Of a DNA stretch of 12,313 nucleotides, positions 1-5,789 are shown in pieces. The DNA lies in NCBI GenBank assembly GCA_002315455.1, contig DCGG01000105.1, forward strand, positions 1 to 12,313, in the 5' to 3' direction. A program made the translations under genes and the position numbers. The notes under the pieces are model-generated. The model saw only the letters and a program-made list of their open reading frames with translations. It was not told the DNA's origin and made no database searches. The stretch is from Lentisphaeria bacterium UBA1784. GTDB taxonomy: Bacteria > Verrucomicrobiota > Lentisphaeria > Victivallales > Victivallaceae. The stretch's first letter is position 1, and every line of letters begins with the position of its first letter.

Positions 1-92
1 GTGCCGCCGGAGACGTTGTAGATCGCGCCGCCGAGCCCGTTGGCGCGGTTGCTGGTAAAGTTTGCGCCGTTGGTATAAAGCGTGCCGCCGGA
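1..92 (-). repeat. 81-bp coding repeat unit of the surface protein
   Basis: The 11-mer GTGCCGCCGGA occurs at 1-11 and again at 82-92, exactly 81 bp apart. This equals one 27-residue protein repeat (SGGT ... GGAIYNV followed by the next SGGT). Only one complete unit is visible, so the number of repeats is unknown. Such units usually stack as beta-helix coils. Confidence 0.6.
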
Positions 93-308
93 AGATACGT
101 ACGCCACACCGCCGTCACCCTGCCAGTAGTCCGGATTGGTGTAGGTCGCGCCGGACACAAGCGAACTGGTTTCGCCTGCCGGAACCTCAACGCGCGTGGT
201 GATGACGGTGTCATTTGCCGTTGCCAACAAGGGATTCCCCGAAAAAACGGCGTCTTCCCACTGACCGGTCAATTCATTGTAGACCATGTTTGCATTCACG
301 TCACTCAT
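1..308 (-). CDS. Pmp-like repeat surface protein, N-terminal fragment
   Basis: This partial gene starts at the ATG at 308-306, and about 102 codons are visible before it leaves the window. The ATG is preceded by AGGAAG about 5 nt upstream on the minus strand. The N-terminus begins MSDVNANMVYNELTGQWEDA. After about residue 70 the protein becomes Gly/Asn/Thr-rich, with a 27-residue repeat beginning SGGTLYTNGANFTSN and ending GGAIYNV. It contains both FxxN (FTSN) and GGAI, the motif pair of chlamydial polymorphic membrane proteins, which form right-handed beta-helix passenger domains. A surface or secreted adhesin-like role is inferred. No signal peptide is seen at the chosen start. An in-frame ATG at 356 would add a short hydrophobic stretch (TLFVVFLG) but lacks a ribosome-binding site and follows no basic residues. 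The gene diverges from the reductoisomerase gene. The C-terminal part, including any autotransporter barrel, is outside the window. Confidence 0.75.
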   Translation of the reverse strand, partial: MSDVNANMVYNELTGQWEDAVFSGNPLLATANDTVITTRVEVPAGETSSLVSGATYTNPDYWQGDGGVAYVSSGGTLYTNGANFTSNRANGLGGAIYNVSGG

Positions 309-452
309 CTTTTCTTCCTTTCCCAAAAAGACAACAAACAATGTTGAATCATCCATACCAAATCGGCAGCCCGGACGATCCCGCCTGCCGAAATCACCAC
401 TTTTACCCTGCACGCCCCCCGCTTCTGCGGGAAAGCAAAGATCCGAATCCTC

Positions 453-472
453 TGATTTTATGCAGAAAATCA
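453..472. promoter_or_regulatory. 20-bp palindrome, operator-like
   Basis: The arms TGATTTT (453-459) and AAAATCA (466-472) are perfect inverted repeats. They flank the 6-nt centre ATGCAG, itself built on the palindrome TGCA. Only one pair (A460/G465) breaks symmetry over 20 bp. Size and symmetry suit a dimeric helix-turn-helix regulator. It lies between the divergent start codons, so it could act on either gene. No regulator gene is in the window. A short RNA hairpin is the alternative reading. Confidence 0.4.
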
Positions 473-542
473 AAGTTGCGCTCCAAACCTTTGCGTAATG
501 TACTTCAAAAAAAAAATACAAGTAAAAAATTAAATAAAAGCC

Positions 543-593
543 AAAAAAGTCGTGCTCCCCTCCGCGCACAATGCGCCGCGGAGGGACAAGCAC
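543..593 (-). terminator. intrinsic-terminator-like hairpin, minus strand
   Basis: CCCTCCGCG (558-566) pairs perfectly with CGCGGAGGG (577-585) around a 10-nt loop. After a small internal bulge the stem extends by GTGCT (552-556) with AGCAC (589-593). Read on the minus strand, the stem is followed three nucleotides later by six T (548-543) and more T-runs beyond, the classical rho-independent layout. On the plus strand no T-run follows. No minus-strand gene is seen upstream of it, so its client is unknown. It could insulate the surface-protein gene from antisense transcription, end an unannotated small RNA, or attenuate a leader. Confidence 0.55.
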
Positions 594-625
594 CCCTTCG
601 CCCTGCCTTCCGGCGCCAGCGGCCC

Positions 626-654
626 TTGATTATCGCCGCAGGAGAGGGTATATT
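626..654 (+). promoter_or_regulatory. sigma-70-type promoter of the reductoisomerase gene
   Basis: A -35 box TTGATT (626-631, 4 of 6) and a -10 box TATATT (649-654, 5 of 6) are separated by exactly 17 nt. The predicted transcription start is near 661-663, giving a leader of about 70 nt. This supports the downstream ATG at 732 over the in-frame ATG at 660, which would sit at the very 5' end of the transcript without a ribosome-binding site. Confidence 0.6.
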
Positions 655-731
655 ATGGCATGACGAATGTTTTCCCTCCCCGAAGCCTTGCCGCCTCCCG
701 AGGGGATGCAATCAAGCGAGGTACTGTTATC

Positions 732-1721
732 ATGAAACAATTGACGATCCTTCACGACGACGCCGTGGAACTCTCCGTTCTGAAGGGAAAGACCATCGCC
801 GTTCTCGGGTACGGCGCCCAGGGCCGGGCACAGGCCCTCAACATGCGGGATTCCGGACTGAGCGTCATCGTCGGAAACCGTCCCGGAAAGTCCGAAGAAA
901 AGGCGAAACAGGACGGATTCACCGTCATGAGCGTGGCAGAAGCCTCCAGGCAGGGCGACGTCCTCATGATCCTGCTGCCGGATGAGATCCACGGTCCCGT
1001 CTTCGACAAGGAGATCAAACCCGGCCTCGCCCACGGCAAGACCATCGTCACCGCCCACGGGTTCTCCGTGGCCTTCGGTCAGGTGAAGGCTCCCGCCGGA
1101 GTGGACGTCATCATGGTCGCCCCCAAGGGTCCCGGCAATGAGGTCCGCAAACTCTTCCTCGCGGGATTCTCCACCCCCGGCCTCATCGCCGTGCAGACCG
1201 ATGTCTCCGGGCACGCCCGCACCACCGCCCTCGCCATCGCCAAGGCGCAGGGGCTGACCCGCGCCGGCGTCATGGAGTGCACCATGGCGCAGGAAGCCTG
1301 CGAGGACATCTTCGGCGAACAGAACGTCCTCTGCGGCGGCATGGTGGACCTGATGAAGTACGCCTTCGAAGTGCTGGTGGAGGCGGGATATCCGCCGGAG
1401 ATCGCCTACTTCGAGTGCGTCCACGAGGTGAAGCTGGTGACGGACCTCGTCCACAACGGCGGCATCCAGTGGATGAACGAAGTGATCTCCAACACCGCAG
1501 AATGGGGCGAATACGTCAACGGGCCCAAGGTCTTCACGCCCGACATCAAGGAGCGCATGAAAGCCTGCCTCCGGGAGATCGAGGACGGCACGTTCGCCCG
1601 GGAGTGGGTCGCCGAAGCTCAGGCAGGGTGCCCCAATCTCAAGGCAAAGCGGGAAGCCATCGGCAAACATCCGGTGGAGATCACCGGCAAACTGGTCCGC
1701 GCCCTCTTCAGCAAAAAGTAG
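732..1721 (+). CDS. ilvC: ketol-acid reductoisomerase, class I
   Basis: The 329-residue product has the usual class I length. Ketol-acid reductoisomerase isomerises and reduces 2-acetolactate or 2-aceto-2-hydroxybutyrate in cytosolic valine, leucine and isoleucine synthesis, using Mg2+ and NAD(P)H. The N-terminal Rossmann domain shows GYGAQGRAQA (27-36). Active-site positions are intact: His109 in AHGF, Lys132 in APKGPG, Asp192 and Glu196 in DIFGEQ, Glu228 and Glu232 in ECVHE, and Ser253 in SNTAE. The start at 732 has GAGG about 10 nt upstream and fits the predicted transcript; the ATG at 660 would add 24 unlikely residues. Oddities are a cofactor loop (NRPGKSEEK, 49-57) that looks one residue shorter than the common loop and carries two Glu, and the divergent stretch ECTMAQEACE (182-191). 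It stands alone, without ilvB, ilvN, ilvD or leuA alongside, 195 bp before the hexosaminidase operon. Function confidence is high; cofactor choice is open. Confidence 0.92.
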   Translation: MKQLTILHDDAVELSVLKGKTIAVLGYGAQGRAQALNMRDSGLSVIVGNRPGKSEEKAKQDGFTVMSVAEASRQGDVLMILLPDEIHGPVFDKEIKPGLAHGKTIVTAHGFSVAFGQVKAPAGVDVIMVAPKGPGNEVRKLFLAGFSTPGLIAVQTDVSGHARTTALAIAKAQGLTRAGVMECTMAQEACEDIFGEQNVLCGGMVDLMKYAFEVLVEAGYPPEIAYFECVHEVKLVTDLVHNGGIQWMNEVISNTAEWGEYVNGPKVFTPDIKERMKACLREIEDGTFAREWVAEAQAGCPNLKAKREAIGKHPVEITGKLVRALFSKK

Positions 1722-1798
1722 TTTTCTCCGTCGGTCCCGTCAGACTTGTCAGGCAGTATCTCTATTTGCGGTCTGTCCCCCGGTTTTTTACGCACTTT

Positions 1799-1893
1799 CC
1801 CGGTAAAATTCCGGCGTTTCACCAAAGGTGGACTTGAAATCAAATTCCCCGAGGGTTAAGTTATCCCGGTAACAACGGACCTCCCGGATAAAA
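1799..1893 (+). promoter_or_regulatory. candidate promoter and CCCGG-type repeats before the operon
   Basis: The candidate -35 is TTGAAA (1834-1839, 5 of 6) and, 17 nt on, the candidate -10 is TAAGTT (1857-1862, only 3 of 6). The predicted start is near 1869, with a leader of about 48 nt. Three similar short elements surround it: CCCGGTAAAA (1799-1808), CCCGGTAACA (1865-1874) and CCCGGATAAAA (1883-1893). The second also lies in a small GTTA/TAAC dyad (1860-1873). They could bind a regulator, but CCCGG is common in this DNA. The hexosaminidase gene's own ribosome-binding site is AAGGA at 1904-1908. Confidence 0.3.
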
Positions 1894-1916
1894 CTTCCAC
1901 AAAAAGGAATTTCATC

Positions 1917-3797
1917 ATGAGCAACTTCGTCTGGTCGCAGGAGACCACCCCATCCGAACTGATCCCCATGCTGGAAGCGCTGGAGTTCGAGTATCCCGTC
2001 TCCTCCCGGGGCCGGGGCCTGAAACTGCAGTTCAAACGCATCAAGGATAAGGATACCGTCTCCCGGGTCACCCGCAAGTCCGGCAGCGTCACCATCGAAT
2101 ACACCAGCATCGCCGCCGCCGCCCGGGGCCTCGGAAACGCCTTCGCCGACGTCGACGGAACGGAACGCACCCCCTTCTCCAGCCTCGGCATCATGCTGGA
2201 CGTCTCCCGCAATCAGGTGATGAAGGTGGACCACGTGAAAGGATGGATGCGCCGCCTCGCCCTCGCGGGAAATAATCTGATCCTCATCTACGCAGAGAAT
2301 ACCTATGAACTGGAGGACGACCCCTTCTTCGGCTACATGCGGGGCGGCTACACCCTCGAGGAACTGCAGGAACTGGATCAATACGCCGCCGATCTCGGCA
2401 TCGAACTGGTGGGCTGCATTCAGGTCCTCGCCCACATGCAATCGACGCTGCGCTGGGCCGACGTCTATCAGGACATCAAGGATACCGCCACCGTCATGCT
2501 GGTGGATGAACCCAAGACCTACGCACTCATTCAAAAGATGCTGGACTTCTGGGGCAAAGCCCTCCGGAGCCGCCGCATCCACATCGGCATGGACGAGGCC
2601 TGGGACCTCGCCCGCGGCGTTTTCCTCAACCGCCACGGCTACGAGCGGGAGTTCGACGTCTTCAACCGCCATCTTGCCAAAGTCAACGGCATGTGCAAAA
2701 AGGCGGGTCTCGCCCCCATGATCTGGAGCGACATGTACTTCCGGCTCTCCAATCCTGCCCACGACTACTACGATCCGAACCATAAGGTCCCGAAGGACGT
2801 CGCCTCCGCCATCCCGAAGAACGTCCGTCTGGTCTATTGGGACTACTACCACAACGAGCAGTCCTTCTACGAAACCATGATCGACCGCCACGCCGAAATG
2901 GGGTTCCCGCCCGTCATGGCTTCCGGCATCTGGACGTGGAGCAAAATGTGGTACGACCACGTCCGCACGGCCGCCACCATCCGGCCCTGCATCGCCGCCT
3001 GCCGTTCCCGCAAAGTCAGGGAACTCTGCTTCACCATGTGGGGGGATGACGGCGCTTACTGCCATTACGATTCGGCGCTGGCGGGAATCGTTTTTGCCTC
3101 CGACCTCGCCTATGGCTCCGATGACGAGGAACTGACCGCCGCCCGCTTCGAAGCAATCTGCCACGCGGACTACGCCTCCCAGATTATTGCGGGAGAGATG
3201 TGCTACATCGACTCCCCCGCCGCCGATCCCGTCACCAAAATGCTGCTGGTGAAGACTCCCGACATGATCTGGGACGATCCCCTCCTCGGCATGGCCTTCG
3301 ACAGCTACAAGCGCAAAGACCCAGAGTTCGACCTGAAGCTGGTGGACAAATGCGACGAGATCCTCTGCCATCTGCTGCCCCGCATCGACGAGAACGCCGC
3401 CGGCGACGTCGCTCACGCGGTGAACACCCTCCGCGCCATCATGACCAAAACGGAACTGCGGGGTTCCCTCGAAGCCGCCTACGATGCCGGAGACCGGGTG
3501 GCGCTCCGGGAAATCGCCGTCACCATGGTCCCTGCCGCCATCGCCGCCATGAAGGAGTTCGATTCCTCCTTCCGGGAGCAGTGGCTCAACACGGCCAAGC
3601 CCTTCGGGCTGGAGGTGATCCAGGTCCGCAACGCCGGCGTCATCGCCCGGCTGGAGGAGCTTGGACGGCGGCTCCGGGAGTTTCTGAACGGCGACACCGA
3701 CGTCATCGACGAACTGGAGGCGCGGCTGCCGCTTTCGGCGCCCTCCATGCGGCTCCACACTCACACGAAGATCCACACCGCCGGACAGATCTGGTGA
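1917..3797 (+). CDS. GH20 beta-N-acetylhexosaminidase, GcnA-like (paralogue 1)
   Basis: The 626-residue protein belongs to glycoside hydrolase family 20, GcnA-like branch. These enzymes release terminal GlcNAc or GalNAc by substrate-assisted catalysis, where Asp orients the acetamido group and Glu is the acid/base. A small N-terminal alpha/beta domain (about 1-88) precedes the catalytic barrel (about 90-430) and a helical C-terminal domain. Seen motifs are GIMLDVSRN (91-99), HIGMDEA with catalytic Asp226-Glu227, MIWSDMYFRL, YWDYY (307-311), GIWTW (337-341) and WGDDG (375-379). The C-terminus shows the family-typical QWLNTAKPFGLEVIQVRNAG. There is no signal peptide or membrane segment, so it acts in the cytoplasm on imported oligosaccharides. 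The start has AAGGA 8 nt upstream. It is first in the operon, 43 nt before its closest paralogue. This copy looks the most canonical of the three. Exact sugar specificity cannot be read from sequence. Confidence 0.87.
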   Translation: MSNFVWSQETTPSELIPMLEALEFEYPVSSRGRGLKLQFKRIKDKDTVSRVTRKSGSVTIEYTSIAAAARGLGNAFADVDGTERTPFSSLGIMLDVSRNQVMKVDHVKGWMRRLALAGNNLILIYAENTYELEDDPFFGYMRGGYTLEELQELDQYAADLGIELVGCIQVLAHMQSTLRWADVYQDIKDTATVMLVDEPKTYALIQKMLDFWGKALRSRRIHIGMDEAWDLARGVFLNRHGYEREFDVFNRHLAKVNGMCKKAGLAPMIWSDMYFRLSNPAHDYYDPNHKVPKDVASAIPKNVRLVYWDYYHNEQSFYETMIDRHAEMGFPPVMASGIWTWSKMWYDHVRTAATIRPCIAACRSRKVRELCFTMWGDDGAYCHYDSALAGIVFASDLAYGSDDEELTAARFEAICHADYASQIIAGEMCYIDSPAADPVTKMLLVKTPDMIWDDPLLGMAFDSYKRKDPEFDLKLVDKCDEILCHLLPRIDENAAGDVAHAVNTLRAIMTKTELRGSLEAAYDAGDRVALREIAVTMVPAAIAAMKEFDSSFREQWLNTAKPFGLEVIQVRNAGVIARLEELGRRLREFLNGDTDVIDELEARLPLSAPSMRLHTHTKIHTAGQIW

Positions 3798-3840
3798 TCC
3801 GGTCCAGGGATGTGCACGGCAACAAAGAAAGGTCATTGAA

Positions 3841-5769
3841 ATGAGCAATCTCATCTGGTCGGCGGAGAAATTGCCCGCGGAACTTGTGTCCATGCTGAAA
3901 CTTCTCGGCGAGGAGTATCCCATCCTGTCCAAGGGCCGGGGGCTGAAACTGGAATTCAGACCCGTCAAGTCCAAGGAGACGGTCTCCCGGGTCACCCGGA
4001 AGTCCGGCAGCATCACCATCGAATACTCCAATCTCGCCGCCGCCGGACGGGGCATCGGCAGCGCCCTCTCCGGACTGGACGGCGAGGAGCGGACCGGTTT
4101 CTCCAGCCTCGGCATCATGCTGGATCAGGGGCAGGGCATGGTCATGAAGCCCGAGGAACTGAAACGCTGGATGCGGCGCATGATCCTCTGCGGATACAAT
4201 CAGCTTCTACTCTACACGGAAAGTTCCTTCGAACTGGAGGGCGAACCCTTCTTCGGCTACGCGGAACCCAACTTCACCCTCGAAATGCTGCAGGACCTGG
4301 ACGACTACGCCGGGAAACTCGGCATCGAACTGGTGGGATGCTGTCAGGTGCTGGGACACATGACCAACCTTCTGCGCTGGCGGGGCGCCTACGGCGGCAT
4401 CACCGACATGCCCACCGTCATGCTGGCTGACGAACCCAAGACCTACGCCCTCATCGAAAAGATCCTCGATTTCTGGAGCAAGGCCCTCCGGAGCCGCCGG
4501 ATCAACATCGGCATGGATGAGACCTGGGGCCTCGGCCGGGGACGCTTCCTGAACCTCCACGGCTACGAACGGGAGTTCGACATCTTCAACCGCCATCTTG
4601 CCCGCGTCAACGACATGTGCAAAGAGCGCGGCCTCGCCCCCATGATCTGGAGCGACATGTATTTCCGGCTCTCCAATCCCGATCACGACTACCACAATCC
4701 GAACTTCCCCGTGCCGAAGGACGTGGCGGCGGCCATCCCCCGGAACGTCCAGCTCGCCTACTGGGACTACTACAGCGAATCCCGGGAACTCTACGAGAAA
4801 CTGCTGGACCGCCACTGCGAAATGGGCTTCGCCCCCGTCATGGCCTCCGGCATCTGGAGTTGGGAGACACTCTGGTACGATCACATCCGTACCGCGGCCA
4901 CCATCCGGCCCTGCATTGCCGCCTGCCGCACCCGCAAGGTGAAGGAACTTTTCTTCACCCTCTGGGAGGATGACGGAGCCTACTGTCACTTCGATTCCAC
5001 GCTGGCGGGGGTGGTCTTTGCCTCCGACCTCTCCTACGGGCAGGAGGACGAGGAGATCACGGCCCGGCGCTTCGAAGCCGTCTGCGGAGCCGATTACTGG
5101 GCGCAGACCGCCGCCGGCGAAATGCAGTACATCGAGGCCGATCCGGAGCACGCCGACAAGGACAGCAAGGAGTTCATCGAACTGACCTCCCACTGCAAAG
5201 TGATCAACGGACTTCTGCGCATCATCACCCCCATGATCCTCTGGGACGATCCGCTTCTCGGCATCGCCTTCGACGACTACAAGCGCTCCGATCCGGAGTT
5301 CGATCTGAAGTTCATGGACAAGTGCGACGAACTTCTCTGCCGCCTTCTCCCCCGCGTGGAGGAGAAGAACGCCGGAAACGTCGCCCACGCGGTCAATACC
5401 ATCCGCGCCCTCATGGCCAAGGTGGAACTTCGCAGTTCGCTCAAGGCCGCCTACGATGCCGGAGACCGCGCCGCCCTGCGGGAGATTGCCGTCGCCATGG
5501 TCCCCGCCGCCACCGCCGCCATGGAGGAGTTCGACCGCTCCTTCACGAAGCAGTGGATGGCCGGTTCACTGCCCCACGGGCTGGAGATGATCCAAGTCCG
5601 GAACGCCGGCACCATCGCCCGCATCAGAGAGACCGGGCGGCGCATCCGGGAGTTTCTGGCGGGCGATGCAGAGAGCATCCCCGAACTCGAACGCACGCTC
5701 CCACCCTCGGCGCCGGGAAATTTCCTCAACAATTACAGCCGCGTTGCCTACGGCAGCAAAGGCTTCTGA
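3841..5769 (+). CDS. GH20 beta-N-acetylhexosaminidase, GcnA-like (paralogue 2)
   Basis: This 642-residue paralogue aligns with its upstream neighbour along the whole length, from MSNLIWS through the helical C-terminus (MAGSLPHGLEMIQVRNAGTI), and is clearly closer to it than to the third copy. The catalytic pair is Asp226-Glu227 in NIGMDET; Asn replaces the first His of the motif, which the family tolerates. YWDYY (307-311), GIWSW and WEDDG (375-379) are present. Odd points are LDQGQGMVM at 94-102, where the other two copies read SR (Arg98 becomes Gln98), Glu376 instead of Gly, and an insertion of roughly 15 residues before ILWDDPLLG (visible around 5143-5220). No signal peptide is seen. AAAGG lies 8 nt upstream of the ATG. 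A changed substrate pocket is inferred; loss of activity is not indicated. Confidence 0.85.
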   Translation: MSNLIWSAEKLPAELVSMLKLLGEEYPILSKGRGLKLEFRPVKSKETVSRVTRKSGSITIEYSNLAAAGRGIGSALSGLDGEERTGFSSLGIMLDQGQGMVMKPEELKRWMRRMILCGYNQLLLYTESSFELEGEPFFGYAEPNFTLEMLQDLDDYAGKLGIELVGCCQVLGHMTNLLRWRGAYGGITDMPTVMLADEPKTYALIEKILDFWSKALRSRRINIGMDETWGLGRGRFLNLHGYEREFDIFNRHLARVNDMCKERGLAPMIWSDMYFRLSNPDHDYHNPNFPVPKDVAAAIPRNVQLAYWDYYSESRELYEKLLDRHCEMGFAPVMASGIWSWETLWYDHIRTAATIRPCIAACRTRKVKELFFTLWEDDGAYCHFDSTLAGVVFASDLSYGQEDEEITARRFEAVCGADYWAQTAAGEMQYIEADPEHADKDSKEFIELTSHCKVINGLLRIITPMILWDDPLLGIAFDDYKRSDPEFDLKFMDKCDELLCRLLPRVEEKNAGNVAHAVNTIRALMAKVELRSSLKAAYDAGDRAALREIAVAMVPAATAAMEEFDRSFTKQWMAGSLPHGLEMIQVRNAGTIARIRETGRRIREFLAGDAESIPELERTLPPSAPGNFLNNYSRVAYGSKGF

Positions 5770-5789
5770 AGCACGTAAGGAAATCGAAA

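Larger units (their letters stand above)
309..625. other. divergent intergenic control region
   Basis: No gene is supported here. Reading from the surface-protein start outward, the stretch holds that gene's ribosome-binding site (about 314-319 on the minus strand), a small CAACA/TGTTG inverted repeat (332-346), a 20-bp palindrome (453-472), an A/T-rich tract (503-548) and a G+C-rich hairpin (552-593). A possible but weak minus-strand promoter is TTTACT, 18 nt, then TACATT at 503-498, which would give a leader of about 190 nt. It matches 4 of 6 bases in each box, so I do not call it separately. Confidence 0.5.

Noticed and set aside
660..731. Upstream in-frame start of the reductoisomerase at 660
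   Set aside because: The predicted promoter places the transcript start at about 661-663, no ribosome-binding site precedes 660, and the 24 extra residues are absent from normal class I enzymes.
215..985. Plus-strand open frame through the divergent control region and into the reductoisomerase
   Set aside because: It is out of frame with the reductoisomerase, spans the promoter and hairpin, and shows an Arg/Pro-rich composition with no motifs.
1741..1789. Possible terminator after the reductoisomerase (CAGAC/GTCTG arms, then TTTTTT at 1784-1789)
   Set aside because: Only a 5-bp stem with a 25-nt loop and 8 nt between stem and T-run; too weak to call.
1788..4118. Very long open frame (776 codons) on the minus strand opposite the first GH20 gene
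   Set aside because: It is antisense to a clear GH20 gene, has no recognisable motifs and a His/Gly/Val-rich composition typical of reading NNC-biased codons backwards. It crosses gene boundaries.
5322..5789. N-terminal extension of the third GH20 frame back to 5322
   Set aside because: It overlaps the coding part of paralogue 2, is Arg/Pro-rich with no homologous content, and the ATG at 5790 has a ribosome-binding site and matches the paralogues' N-termini.
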